A DNA stretch of 64,000 bases from Paenibacillus sp. TCA20 (GCF_000732325.1 NZ_BBIW01000004.1:372001-436000); one strand, 5' to 3'; shown: positions 35,241-44,597, numbered from the stretch's first letter. The notes: generated by a model not told the origin, from the letters alone. Numbers and translations: made by a program.

Positions 35241-35804
35241 ATGTATGTATGCGGCGGTTACATTCCTGAGCTGAAGACGGAGCGGTTGCTGCTTCGCAAG
35301 CTTATGAGAAAAGATAGCAAAGAGATCTATACTATTTGGTCCGATCCAAAGGTTACTGCCTATATGAACATCTCAGCGATGCACAGCGTACAGGAGGCAG
35401 AGGATATGATTGATCTGCTGGATCAGGTCTCACGGACAGAAGACGGCTTTCGCTATGCGATCATTCTCCAAGAGAGCGGCGCTGTTATCGGCAGCTGCGG
35501 ATTTAATAATTGGCAGCTTCAAGGTGCATTTCGTGGAGAGATTGGCTATGAGCTTGCTTCCACCCATTGGCGCAAGGGATACATGACAGAAGCGCTTCGA
35601 GCCCTGCTGCAATACGGATTTGAAACGATGGGACTGAATCGAATTGAAGCGCTGGTGGATCCTAGAAATACAGCCTCACAGCAGCTTCTCCATGCGCTGT
35701 CATTCCAGTGTGAGGGCCTGCTTAGGCAGCTGCACTATACATCGACTGGATATAAGGATATGCAAATGCACTCGATTTTGTTTGAGGAATGGAAATATAA
35801 ATAG
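35241..35804 (+). CDS. GNAT acetyltransferase, RimJ/RimL type
   Basis: A 187-aa N-acetyltransferase with LKTERLLLRKLMRKDSKEIY at the start, the acetyl-CoA loop region GYELASTHWRKGYMTEAL, and FETMGLNRIEALVDPRNTAS, all typical of RimJ/YdaF-like enzymes acting on protein N-termini or small amines. ATG 35241 has AAAGGAG 9 bp upstream; the earlier ATG 35217 has no site. It is 32 bp ahead of the ECF T-component gene and may be cotranscribed. Confidence 0.88.
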   Translation: MYVCGGYIPELKTERLLLRKLMRKDSKEIYTIWSDPKVTAYMNISAMHSVQEAEDMIDLLDQVSRTEDGFRYAIILQESGAVIGSCGFNNWQLQGAFRGEIGYELASTHWRKGYMTEALRALLQYGFETMGLNRIEALVDPRNTASQQLLHALSFQCEGLLRQLHYTSTGYKDMQMHSILFEEWKYK

Positions 35805-35836
35805 AAATGTGAAGAATAAAGGAGGAATATGGAGTA

Positions 35837-36592
35837 ATGCTGCTTCAATATCGAAGGGGAGCCTCTCTGCTGCACCGGATCAGCCCATTAAGCAAATTGG
35901 TGATGCTTGCGGCGTGGACCGCAGCAGTTCTGAATTCGGAGCATTTGCTGGTACAGGGAATGATGTTCCTCATTCTGCTGGTAATTGGAAAATTAGGTGC
36001 AGGACTACCCTTCTCACAGCTGAGAAAAGCAGTCTTCTTCGTGCTTAGCTTTGGTCTTCCGTATTTTGTCTTAACTACACTCGCAGTGCCTGGGAAGGAA
36101 CTGTTATGGGAGCTGGGCCCCATTCATATCGCAGAGGACAGTATGATGCTGGCCGGCGCGCTAACCGTGCGCATGTTTAATCTGTTTGTTTCATCTCTGC
36201 TGTTTATTACAACAACGGATCCACGGGATTTTGTTCATTCACTGACACTTCGTTTGAAGGTGCCGTACCGGTTTGCGTTTGGCGTCTCGATTGCCCTCAC
36301 ATTTCTGCCTTTACTCGAGGAGGAGGGGAGAGTGATTGCTCAGGCGCATAAGGTGAGAGGAAGTGAACCGAAGACAGGAATCCGCAATAAGCTTCGTTAT
36401 TACCGAAATTATGGTGTTTCAATTCTGGTCAACTGTGTCCGAAGAGTGCAGCAAACGGCTGGAGCAATGGAGGCAAAAGGATTCGGGGCTTATCCGGAGC
36501 GTACTTATCTAAGAGTTCGCAGGTTCTCGCGTTATAGTGCGTGGTATGCAGGGGGAAGCGTTCTGATGGTGTTGATCGGAATGGTGTGGTGA
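35837..36592 (+). CDS. ykoC: ECF transporter T component (YkoC/CbiQ family)
   Basis: A 251-aa EcfT membrane subunit with about five hydrophobic segments. The two coupling-helix motifs that bind the ATPases are AHKVRG and AMEAKGFGA. It joins the S component and the fused ATPase encoded next. Order here is T-S-A, with a promoter between T and S. Assignment as YkoC rests on the company of a YkoE-like S component and a double-ATPase YkoD-like gene. Confidence 0.85.
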   Translation: MLLQYRRGASLLHRISPLSKLVMLAAWTAAVLNSEHLLVQGMMFLILLVIGKLGAGLPFSQLRKAVFFVLSFGLPYFVLTTLAVPGKELLWELGPIHIAEDSMMLAGALTVRMFNLFVSSLLFITTTDPRDFVHSLTLRLKVPYRFAFGVSIALTFLPLLEEEGRVIAQAHKVRGSEPKTGIRNKLRYYRNYGVSILVNCVRRVQQTAGAMEAKGFGAYPERTYLRVRRFSRYSAWYAGGSVLMVLIGMVW

Positions 36593-36657
36593 GCGGTTCA
36601 GCTCATCATCGTATCTTGTTCTGAATTTATTGTTAACCTAAAATGATTATTTTTGTG

Positions 36658-36686
36658 TTGACAATTGAGTGGCATGTCTATAAATT
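36658..36686 (+). promoter_or_regulatory. Promoter ahead of the ECF S-component gene
   Basis: TTGACA (36658-36663), 17-bp spacer, TAAATT (36681-36686). No TPP riboswitch or other known aptamer is visible between it and the gene. Confidence 0.6.
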
Positions 36687-36787
36687 AAGTACAGTAAAGC
36701 ATTCTCAAGACACGTCGACGGAACTGAGCTTGCTAATTTGTATAAGTATATCGCTATATCACATCTGAACAGAATGGAGAGAGGATC

Positions 36788-37393
36788 GTGTCAAATAAAC
36801 AATCTCGGCTTAAACGTCATTTTGCGGCGTTTACTACCCTGGACATTGTTCTGATGGCTATGCTGGCGACAGCGAATGGGGCCATGACCTTTTACTTGTC
36901 GGTCGTGAACAAAATGCTGAACAATTTCGGAGGCCCTATTGCCACTTCGACAATTGTGGGATTATATATGATCTATGGATTACTGGCCTATTACATTATT
37001 CGTAAGCCGGGTACAGCTGTCATTACATACAGTATAGGTGCGCTGGTGCAGAGTTTTATAGGCTCCGCCTACGGTCTGGCATCTATCATTGTTGCGGCAC
37101 TATGCTATATGGTAGTTCTGGAAGGGCTATGCTGGATCACACGATATAAGAGATGGAATCTGACCTTTATGCTCATCGCAGGTGCGGCTCTTGTGCCGTT
37201 ATGGTTTGTCTTTGCCGTGCAAATGTTCGGCTACACAGCGTGGGGCTGGCCTGTTCTTATTAGTGCTTTTGTTACCCGTGTCATTAGTGGTTCCGTGCTG
37301 TGCGGATGGCTGACAAAAGTGCTGGGGGATGGATTGATTCGCACGGGTCTCTTGAAGAGGTATCGTTCATCCGAGCAACCGTTAGAAGTGTAA
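36788..37393 (+). CDS. ykoE: ECF transporter S component, YkoE family (thiamine-related)
   Basis: A 201-aa membrane protein with five to six hydrophobic segments. LDIVLMAMLATANGAMTFY at the start and the IYGLLAYYIIRKPGTAV and GALVQSFIGSAYG regions match YkoE, the substrate-binding subunit of the transporter proposed to carry thiamine or its hydroxymethylpyrimidine part in B. subtilis. It starts at GTG 36788 with GGAGAGAGG upstream. Family and substrate are from memory of ykoFEDC; no ykoF and no TPP riboswitch are here, so the substrate is less certain. Confidence 0.78.
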   Translation: MSNKQSRLKRHFAAFTTLDIVLMAMLATANGAMTFYLSVVNKMLNNFGGPIATSTIVGLYMIYGLLAYYIIRKPGTAVITYSIGALVQSFIGSAYGLASIIVAALCYMVVLEGLCWITRYKRWNLTFMLIAGAALVPLWFVFAVQMFGYTAWGWPVLISAFVTRVISGSVLCGWLTKVLGDGLIRTGLLKRYRSSEQPLEV

Positions 37394-37405
37394 GGAGCGG
37401 GAGAT

Positions 37406-38899
37406 ATGGAGGATGCACATAATAATCTTATGATTCATAAACCCATGGTTGAATTCAAAAATGTCAGCTATCAATACGAAGGAGAGGCCAGCCCTGTGCT
37501 GAAGGGCCTCTCTTTTTCCATTTCCCAAGGAGAGCGGGTTGCTCTGATCGGAGGCAGCGGAAGCGGCAAATCTACGGTATGTCAGCTGCTTAACGGTTAC
37601 TTGCCCCGGTCCGGCGGAGGGAAACGCTCGGGAGAACTGCGGGTTCGTGGTCTGGACCCGGCCGTCGCTTCGATTGCCGATATTGCAGCGGTCTGCGGAT
37701 TAGTGTTTCAGGACCCGGATGCACAGCTCGTTCAGGGCATCGTCGAGGACGAGGTCGTATTTGGCCCGGAGAATTTATGCCTTGCTCCTGAGCTGCTGGA
37801 ACAGCGGGTAAGTGACGCCCTCAGCGCTGTGTCGCTTGTGGAGAAACGGTTCGATGAAGTGTCCCGGCTGTCCGGGGGGCAGAAGCAGCGGACTGCAATC
37901 AGCAGCATTCTGGCGCTCGCACCAGAGGTGCTCGTCTTCGACGATGCGGCGGCGAGCCTTGACCCGCCGGCGCAGCGAAGACTCGTGCAGCTGTGCAGCG
38001 CGCTGCACGAGCAGGGCCGGACGCTCATCACCGCGTCCGGGCGGTTCGACGATCACGCGCTGCAAGCGTCACGCGTGATCGTCCTGGATGGCGGTGCCGT
38101 GCGCTTCGCTGGCACGCCGCAGGAGCTGCTCCGCGAGCATGCTGCGGAGCTTGCGGCCTTGGGCCTTACGCCCCCGCCCCGAGGCGAAGCTCCGGGGCGG
38201 GAGGCACGGGCCCAAGGCCAGCCCCCGCTGCTCGCGGCGCGGGGGCTTACGTTCACCTATCCTGCTGGCCGCAAGGCGCTGCAGGAGGTGAACGGTACGC
38301 TGTCAGCAGGTCAGTGGACCCTACTGACCGGCGAGAACGGCTCAGGCAAGACGACCCTGAGCCGACTCATGATGGGCTTGCTGCCGGTGCCGAAGCGAAG
38401 CCTGTATTTTCAAGGCAGGGATATCGCTGAGCTCAAGGTGCATCAGCTGTCCAGAGAGATGGGATACGTCTTTCAGCAGCCGGAGCATCAATTCGTGGCG
38501 AGTACGGTGCGGGAGGAATGTATCTACGGGATTCGGGGAGCACTGTCGCTGAAGCCTGAAGATGTTATTCCGGAAGCTCATGCTGAAGCAGCAATGGATC
38601 TGCTTAAGGTAACCGGATTAATCGGCAAAAAGAATGCCTCGCCCTATCTGCTCAGCGGCGGTGAGAAGAAGCTGCTCAGTGTCATCGCCCAGCTGGTCGT
38701 CCCGAAGCAGCTCTACATCTTGGACGAGCCGACAGCCGGACTTGATTACGCCATGATTGAGGCCCTCATACAGCTGTGCAGACAGAAGGTGGATGAGCGA
38801 GCAGCGATCCTGATGATTACGCATGATACCGAGCTCTTGGCTGCTCATGCCGATCAAATATGGCATCTTGCAGATGGGCGTTTGGATGTGCAGAAGTAA
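37406..38899 (+). CDS. ykoD: ECF transporter fused double ATPase (YkoD type)
   Basis: A 497-aa protein holding both ATPase modules of the ECF transporter. Module 2 is canonical: Walker A GENGSGKT (309-316), LLSGGEKK, Walker B ending Asp440-Glu441, His473. Module 1 has Walker A GGSGSGKS (49-56) and RLSGGQKQR, but the catalytic Glu after Walker B is Asp180 (FDDAAASLD) and the switch His position is Gly212 (LITASGRF). One site is therefore probably impaired. Codons for about 190-280, covering the end of module 1 and the Pro/Arg/Ala-rich linker (TPPPRGEAPGREARAQGQPP), are far more GC-rich than the rest. AAGGAG precedes the ATG. Confidence 0.88.
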   Translation: MEDAHNNLMIHKPMVEFKNVSYQYEGEASPVLKGLSFSISQGERVALIGGSGSGKSTVCQLLNGYLPRSGGGKRSGELRVRGLDPAVASIADIAAVCGLVFQDPDAQLVQGIVEDEVVFGPENLCLAPELLEQRVSDALSAVSLVEKRFDEVSRLSGGQKQRTAISSILALAPEVLVFDDAAASLDPPAQRRLVQLCSALHEQGRTLITASGRFDDHALQASRVIVLDGGAVRFAGTPQELLREHAAELAALGLTPPPRGEAPGREARAQGQPPLLAARGLTFTYPAGRKALQEVNGTLSAGQWTLLTGENGSGKTTLSRLMMGLLPVPKRSLYFQGRDIAELKVHQLSREMGYVFQQPEHQFVASTVREECIYGIRGALSLKPEDVIPEAHAEAAMDLLKVTGLIGKKNASPYLLSGGEKKLLSVIAQLVVPKQLYILDEPTAGLDYAMIEALIQLCRQKVDERAAILMITHDTELLAAHADQIWHLADGRLDVQK

Positions 38900-39004
38900 G
38901 CAGTCACATCCCTTCTCGAAACTTTACTTCATTATTCCATGGCAAGTAAGCTCATGTTATGATGGTTGAAGTGATGTAAATTATAGAGAGAAGGTACATA
39001 AATC

Positions 39005-40543
39005 TTGAATACACAGGCTAACATTCCAAAACGGGGCTTTATTCTGACGGGTGTACTGCTTGCCACGTTCTTGTCCGCAATTGAAGGAACGGTGATCGGT
39101 CCGGCAGGTCCGACCATCGTTAGTGAACTGGGTGATGTATCGCTGCTCAGCTGGATCTTCACCTCGTATCTGCTGACGATGGCGGTCAGTACGCCGATTT
39201 TTGGGAAGATCAGTGACCTGTTCGGGCGTAAGCCCGTCTTTTTGATCGGTGTCGGGCTATTTCTGATCGGAAGCCTGCTATGCTGTTTTGCCGAGAACAT
39301 GCAGAGCTTGATTTTGTTTAGGGCGATACAAGGGATTGGCGCTGGTGCTGTCGTACCGGTGACTTTTACGATTATCGGGGATATCTATAGCATTGAGGAA
39401 CGGGGTAAGGTTCAGGGCATGATCAGCTCTGTATGGGGCATCTCTTCCTTATTGGGACCGCTGATTGGTGGATATTTTGTGGATTACCTGGGCTGGCCGT
39501 GGATATTTGGCTTCAATATTCCATTTGGTCTGCTGGCCATGTGGTATGTGGGCAGGTATCTGAAGGAAGATGTTGTGAAGCAAAAAGTGCAAATCGACTA
39601 TCTGGGAGCGATTACGTTTACCGTCGGCATTACTTCCCTGCTCATTGCTCTATCCCTTGGAGGCCACGCTTACTCGTGGGGTTCTCCCTTCATCCTGGGT
39701 CTATTACTTGCTGCCGTCGTGTTTATTACGATTTTTCTATTCGTGGAGACCAAGGCGAAGGAGCCGATTGTACCGCTCGGACTGTTTAAGATACGTGATA
39801 TTACATTGGCCAACATTGCAGGCTTACTGACCAGCGCCCTGATGATTGGCCTGACGAGTTATCTGCCATTATGGATACAAGGTGTGCAGGGAGGGAACGC
39901 TACGACTTCAGGACTTGCGCTTGCGCCGATGTCCATCGGGTGGCTGATTGGCGGTATATTTGCGGGACGACTGCTGATGAAGCTGGGGTCTCGTTATACC
40001 TCCCTGATCGGTTTGACCGGGATTGTCGCCGGCTCCGCCGGACTGATCTTCCTTAGCGCGAGTTCACCAAGCTGGCTGCTGCTCTTCTATATGTTCGTAT
40101 ATGGGCTGGGCTTCGGCTTCTCCTTCACTGTATTTACGATTATTGCCCAATCCTCTGTCGGCTATCGGCAGAGAGGAGCATCTACTGCGCTCAACACGTT
40201 TATGCGTACGTTAGGACAAACGATTGGGGCAGCGGCGTTTGGAACATGGCTGAACTCACGAATTTCTGCACATACAGAGACCATGAATTTAGCGGAGCAG
40301 GGCGTAACACAGAAGGATATCAATACGATTCTGGCGCCGCACGGAACGCTTGAGCTGCCAGAGAACATTCAGGCATTGCTGCAGCAAGTACTGGAGCTAA
40401 GCCTGCATTCTTTATTTCTTATCATGTTTATCATTGGAATCTGCGGATTTATTGTCACAGCGGGATTGCGCAAGCAGCCGCCGTCACCGGTCGAGTCAGG
40501 AGTGGCTGCACAGGCTCAGATTGCAGGCAAGAGAGAAGAATAG
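39005..40543 (+). CDS. MFS multidrug exporter, DHA2 (14-helix) family
   Basis: A 512-aa drug:proton antiporter resembling Bmr3 and EmrB/QacA. Motif A-type GKISDLFGRKPVFLIG follows helix 2, RAIQGIGAGAVVPVTFTIIGD is motif B, and WGISSLLGPLIGGYFVDYLGWPW is motif C of antiporters. TTG at 39005 is the apparent start, with AAGGT 9 bp upstream. Likely confers efflux of hydrophobic toxins; the substrate is unknown. Monocistronic. Confidence 0.88.
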   Translation: MNTQANIPKRGFILTGVLLATFLSAIEGTVIGPAGPTIVSELGDVSLLSWIFTSYLLTMAVSTPIFGKISDLFGRKPVFLIGVGLFLIGSLLCCFAENMQSLILFRAIQGIGAGAVVPVTFTIIGDIYSIEERGKVQGMISSVWGISSLLGPLIGGYFVDYLGWPWIFGFNIPFGLLAMWYVGRYLKEDVVKQKVQIDYLGAITFTVGITSLLIALSLGGHAYSWGSPFILGLLLAAVVFITIFLFVETKAKEPIVPLGLFKIRDITLANIAGLLTSALMIGLTSYLPLWIQGVQGGNATTSGLALAPMSIGWLIGGIFAGRLLMKLGSRYTSLIGLTGIVAGSAGLIFLSASSPSWLLLFYMFVYGLGFGFSFTVFTIIAQSSVGYRQRGASTALNTFMRTLGQTIGAAAFGTWLNSRISAHTETMNLAEQGVTQKDINTILAPHGTLELPENIQALLQQVLELSLHSLFLIMFIIGICGFIVTAGLRKQPPSPVESGVAAQAQIAGKREE

Positions 40544-40618
40544 CTAGTGTGATAGTCATATGCCATTCTTCTTCGAGATCCATGAACGAGAGTTATTATA
40601 TATTGGTGTTTAGATAGA

Positions 40619-40661
40619 GGAAGTCCGGACTGTGTCAACAGCAGCCGGGCTTCTTTTGTTT
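40619..40661 (+). terminator. Terminator after the MFS exporter
   Basis: GAAGTCCGG (40620-40628) pairs with CCGGGCTTC (40645-40653), then TTTTG. Confidence 0.72.
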
Positions 40662-40774
40662 CGAAAGAACGATTTAATATAATTTACTTCACCTTGTGGA
40701 ATATTACTCTTAGCGTGACGGGCGCACAGTTAAGGGTAATTAATTTTAGAGACAGAACGAAAGGGTGAAATAGA

Positions 40775-41242
40775 ATGAATGATGCGGCATTTCTCGTTCA
40801 ATTCGAGAATGATCAGAAGGCCCGCGGGGCATTTGATATGCTCGTCGAGCTGGGCTACAAGCCAAATATGATTGGCGGTGGCATGATGGATGTCAACATT
40901 GAGCGACAGGATGTAACCTCAGCGCTCGAAATTATTGAAGCCTATGGCGGAGAGGTTCAGGATGACAGCAATCAGCAGGTGCATGAGGCTTTGACTCCAG
41001 AGATGAATCAAATGAGTGATACGGAGTTTGCCTATATGCCGATTCCTGCACATACTGTAAATGAGGATTTGGATGAATCCTATATGGCGGGCTACTCAGA
41101 TTCACCCTATGGAATGGAGTCATCAGGCTACGATGTAGCATCAGAGGATGATGACACAGAGTTCGCGGAAGAGCATAACCGAACCGAGGATACCGAATTC
41201 GGAGGCTCATTTGGCGGATTCTCCGGAAGCGTAAAGGCGTAA
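40775..41242 (+). CDS. Acidic hypothetical protein
   Basis: A 155-aa protein not recognised. The N-terminal ~65 residues look like a compact alpha/beta domain (NDAAFLVQFENDQKARGAF, ALEIIEAYGG), while the rest is highly acidic and probably disordered, with repeated TEFA/TEFG and Asp/Glu runs (ASEDDDTEFAEEHN). The ribosome site GAAAGGGTG and the strong downstream terminator support a real gene. Confidence 0.7.
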   Translation: MNDAAFLVQFENDQKARGAFDMLVELGYKPNMIGGGMMDVNIERQDVTSALEIIEAYGGEVQDDSNQQVHEALTPEMNQMSDTEFAYMPIPAHTVNEDLDESYMAGYSDSPYGMESSGYDVASEDDDTEFAEEHNRTEDTEFGGSFGGFSGSVKA

Positions 41243-41300
41243 TACTCCGGGTCTCGTAACAGTGATTAAATAACAAGCAAACTTTACTTCAAATAGCTTG

Positions 41301-41371
41301 TACACCAAAAAAACGATCCTCCTTCACCGTATCGACAATATGGATGAAGAAGGATCGTTTTTTTTGGTGTG
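41301..41371. terminator. Strong bidirectional terminator
   Basis: ACACCAAAAAAACGATCCT pairs with AGGATCGTTTTTTTTGGTGT, with inner CTTCA/TGAAG, between convergent genes. Confidence 0.9.
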
Positions 41372-41401
41372 TACTTATCTTAAATTGTTCATTTATGACC
41401 C

Positions 41402-42664
41402 TTAGTAAGTGTCTTCCATAGCAGCATGCTTGCCAGCCGTATAGCCTGTGGAGAAGGCGGAGGTAATATTATAACCCCCGGTATAGCCGTGAACGTCCAG
41501 GATTTCACCGCAGAAAAAGAGGCCGGGCATGAGCTTGGATTCCATGGTCTTAGGATAAATCTCCTTCAAATGCACCCCGCCGCCGGTAACGAACGCTTCG
41601 GCAAGCGAGCGTGTGCCATTCACTTGAATCGGCATGCCCTTAAGGACAGCAGCCAGCGTATCAATAGAGCCTTTTGGAAGATGGTGATAAGTTGTCTCAC
41701 CGTCCAGCGCTGCCTTTGTCAATACAACAGGAATCAGCCGCTCCTGAACAATACCTTTCAGCGCGTTCTTGATGGCTTTCTTAGGCTCTGATTCAAGCTT
41801 GTCCTTCAGGTCCTGCTCCATCTTGGATAGCGGGTATGCCGGGTACAAATCGAGCTTCATGATGACATTCTTCGTCCCCGTCTTCTTCTGCACCTTGCGA
41901 ATGAACTGACTGCATCTCAGCGCGATGGGGCCGGACAGTCCAAAGTGGGTGAAGATCATATCTCCCTCGTGCCGAATGACCGTCTTGTCCTTCGCATCAT
42001 GAACTGACAGAGCGACATCGCTCAAGCTGAGACCCTGCAGCTCCCGGGAGGTGATGAAGGCTTCATTAGAGGTAATAGGTACCTCTGTTGGATACAGCTC
42101 TGTAATGGTATGTCCCGCGGCTTCTGCCCAAGGATAGCCATCACCTGTTGATCCGGTTTGCGGCACGGATTTGCCTCCTGTAGCTACAATGACCGCATCA
42201 GCTGGAACAACCTTGCCTGAAGCTAATTTCACACCAGCAACCTTGCCCTCCTCATAGAGGACCTCAGCTACGGGGGAGTCTGTCATCATCTTCACACCCA
42301 GCGAGCTTGCTTTGCCAATCAATGCATCGACGACGGTCTTGGCTTTGTCAGACACCGGAAACATTCTGCCGTTGTCTTCCTCCTTCAAGGCAATGCCTAG
42401 ATCTTCAAAAAAACGCATTATTCCTTGATTATCCATATGCTGAAATGCACTGTAGAGGAACTTTCCGTTCCCAGGAATGTGCTTGATCAGCTCATCCTGA
42501 TCTTTGGCATTGGTTACGTTGCAGCGTCCTCCGCCGGATATGCCAAGCTTACGCCCCAGTTTATTGCCTTTGTCAACGAGAACAACCGATGCACCATGCT
42601 CAGCAGCGGCAACGGAAGCCATAAGGCCGGAAGGTCCTCCACCGATGACAATTACTTTTTTCAT
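41402..42664 (-). CDS. FAD-dependent oxidoreductase, HI0933/YtfP/BaiN family
   Basis: A 420-aa flavoprotein. The N-terminal dinucleotide-binding motif VIGGGPSGLMASVAAAE, the family signature KLGRKLGISGGGRCNVTN, ATGGKSVPQTGSTGDGY and the C-terminal FCGEILDVHGYTGGYNI are complete. Members are poorly characterised; the gut BaiN enzyme reduces bile-acid intermediates and others may act on unknown tRNA or redox substrates. Monocistronic, housekeeping-like. Confidence 0.9.
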   Translation of the reverse strand: MKKVIVIGGGPSGLMASVAAAEHGASVVLVDKGNKLGRKLGISGGGRCNVTNAKDQDELIKHIPGNGKFLYSAFQHMDNQGIMRFFEDLGIALKEEDNGRMFPVSDKAKTVVDALIGKASSLGVKMMTDSPVAEVLYEEGKVAGVKLASGKVVPADAVIVATGGKSVPQTGSTGDGYPWAEAAGHTITELYPTEVPITSNEAFITSRELQGLSLSDVALSVHDAKDKTVIRHEGDMIFTHFGLSGPIALRCSQFIRKVQKKTGTKNVIMKLDLYPAYPLSKMEQDLKDKLESEPKKAIKNALKGIVQERLIPVVLTKAALDGETTYHHLPKGSIDTLAAVLKGMPIQVNGTRSLAEAFVTGGGVHLKEIYPKTMESKLMPGLFFCGEILDVHGYTGGYNITSAFSTGYTAGKHAAMEDTY

Positions 42665-42905
42665 ATTTAATAAATCTCCTCTTCAATACAAATTCCTTCA
42701 AACATCGTAACAGATTCGCCGATCGTTGTCGTTTTTTGTTTATGTTTTGTTATTAGAAACAATTTTATCGTCTTCTTGAGGGATATAATGATTCATTTGC
42801 ATAACTACACATAGAAAATATTGTAATATACTGTCGCCTATGTTTTAATCAGGTTACATAAGGTCGATTGTCAGTGAACGAAATGAGAGGAGAGATAAAA
42901 CGCCT

Positions 42906-44597
42906 GTGTTTGCTGTCAAGAATATTCTGCTGCAGATCCTGCTGGCAGGAATTACGCCACTTCTCTTTTCGTTATTTATTGGACGCATGCGCAGTCCTAT
43001 TCATGACTTGAATTCGTCTCCTATTTCAAAGACTACTGAGAGACATTTGCTGCTGGCATGCATAATATCCATGGTGTTCTGTGTTGTTTTCTCTACGACT
43101 TTATTTGATTCCCTGTATTTGAATTTAGATACACTCGCTGTTTCGTTGGCAATTCTTTATGGAAGCACTTCGGCGGGTCTATTTGTGTCGATTTTTAGTG
43201 CGTTATTGTTTGTATTTACAACGGATTTATGGAATGATCCTCTGATCTTTCTTCAATCCGGTATTTTGTTGTATCCTATTTTGCTCGTGCTGGCAAAGCG
43301 TTTCAAGCAAGAGGGACTGGAAGGCAAAAGAAAGCTGTTCCTGATTCCATTTGCGCTCTTCGCAATGATCAGCATGGCTGCAGCGTTTGCTTCATATTTC
43401 GCCAAGGCAGACTCGGTTCAGATTGACTTTATTCTATATTCTCTTGTTTACTCGCTCCTGTCTCTAGGAACAGGACTGGCCATTATTCAATTTACAGAGC
43501 TTCAGTTCGTGCAGCAGGCGCTTGCCTCCGAGATTGAAGCGAAACGCAGGCAGTTCATGCACCATTCCCATTTGAACAAGCAGCTATTGAACACGATCCC
43601 TGTCTCGGTCGTCGCTTTTGATGTCGATGGGCGAATTGTGAACATGAACGAGCGAATGTTAGACGATCTGCGCAGAAGGAATCCCGGTATGAATCAGGAG
43701 TCCGATATGATTGGCAAGCGCATTGAATCGATCGTTGGACAAGAACACGGGTCACGAGTAACAGAGAGAATCCGAACTGCTTCAAAGAGTGGAGAGATCT
43801 CTTCAGAGTATTTGAATGTCGGACCTTATATTTTCCATACATTAATCTCACCGGTCAGAGATCCTTATGAAGGATCCTTGATTGGAAGCTCACTTGTGCT
43901 GCAGGATATCACGGAGCTGGAGAATCTCCGTAACGAGCTTGCACATGTAGAGAGGCTCAGCCTTGTTGGACAAATGGCTGCCAGTATCACGCATGAAGTC
44001 AGGAATCCAATGGCAGTCGTAAGAGGCTTTCTGCAATTAATGCATGAGAGAAGTCCGCGGTCACTTGATCACTATTATCGGATTGTTATGGAAGAATTAG
44101 ACCGGGCAAACGGAATTATAACGGATTTTTTGTCCCTCGCTCAGAATCGGATCGTTGAGAAGGAAGAGGTTCACCTGCATGATATTATCCACGATATGCT
44201 TCCGCTGCTAATGGCTGATGCGAACATGAGGGGGCAGTCGGTTAAGCTTAACTTGAGCGAAAGGATACCTAAATATCATCTGAACTCCAAGGAAATGAAG
44301 CAGCTGATCTTGAATTTGGCACGTAACGGTATGGAGGCTATGGACAACAAGGGAACACTCTATATCGAGACATCGTGTGAGCAGAATCGAATCCTGCTTA
44401 AGGTCATCGACGAAGGTCCGGGTATTCCGCCGGCAGTCCAAGAGAAGCTGTTCGAGCCTTTTTATACGACCAAATCGAAGGGCACCGGTCTCGGACTTGC
44501 GTTATGCCGGGGTATTGCTGAGCGGCATAACGCCGCCATTCAGGTGGACTCTGGTGATGGACGGGGCACGATATTTACCGTTGTTTTTAAACTGTAG
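42906..44597 (+). CDS. Membrane sensor histidine kinase, KinB/sporulation-kinase-like
   Basis: A 563-aa kinase. Residues 1-195 contain six to seven membrane segments of the 5TM-LYT type (DTLAVSLAILYGSTSAGLFVSI), then a PAS domain at about 224-338, a dimerisation domain with phospho-acceptor His363 (SITHEVRNPM), and a HATPase with N box (ARNGMEAMDNKGT), G1 (DEGPGIPP) and G2 (KGTGLGLAL). No response regulator gene is adjacent, as with orphan kinases feeding Spo0A phosphorelays. It starts at GTG 42906 with GGAG about 13 bp upstream. A sporulation role is inferred. Confidence 0.87.
   Translation: MFAVKNILLQILLAGITPLLFSLFIGRMRSPIHDLNSSPISKTTERHLLLACIISMVFCVVFSTTLFDSLYLNLDTLAVSLAILYGSTSAGLFVSIFSALLFVFTTDLWNDPLIFLQSGILLYPILLVLAKRFKQEGLEGKRKLFLIPFALFAMISMAAAFASYFAKADSVQIDFILYSLVYSLLSLGTGLAIIQFTELQFVQQALASEIEAKRRQFMHHSHLNKQLLNTIPVSVVAFDVDGRIVNMNERMLDDLRRRNPGMNQESDMIGKRIESIVGQEHGSRVTERIRTASKSGEISSEYLNVGPYIFHTLISPVRDPYEGSLIGSSLVLQDITELENLRNELAHVERLSLVGQMAASITHEVRNPMAVVRGFLQLMHERSPRSLDHYYRIVMEELDRANGIITDFLSLAQNRIVEKEEVHLHDIIHDMLPLLMADANMRGQSVKLNLSERIPKYHLNSKEMKQLILNLARNGMEAMDNKGTLYIETSCEQNRILLKVIDEGPGIPPAVQEKLFEPFYTTKSKGTGLGLALCRGIAERHNAAIQVDSGDGRGTIFTVVFKL

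Noticed and set aside
36593-36787. Possible TPP riboswitch before the YkoE-like gene
   Set aside because: No CTGAGA core or ACCTGATCTGG segment found in this gap; only a SigA-like promoter.
37993-38430. Several overlapping open frames in the GC-rich part of the ECF ATPase gene
   Set aside because: GC-rich sequence lacks stop codons by chance; products are Ala/Arg/Gly-rich with no family and the ATPase frame is continuous.
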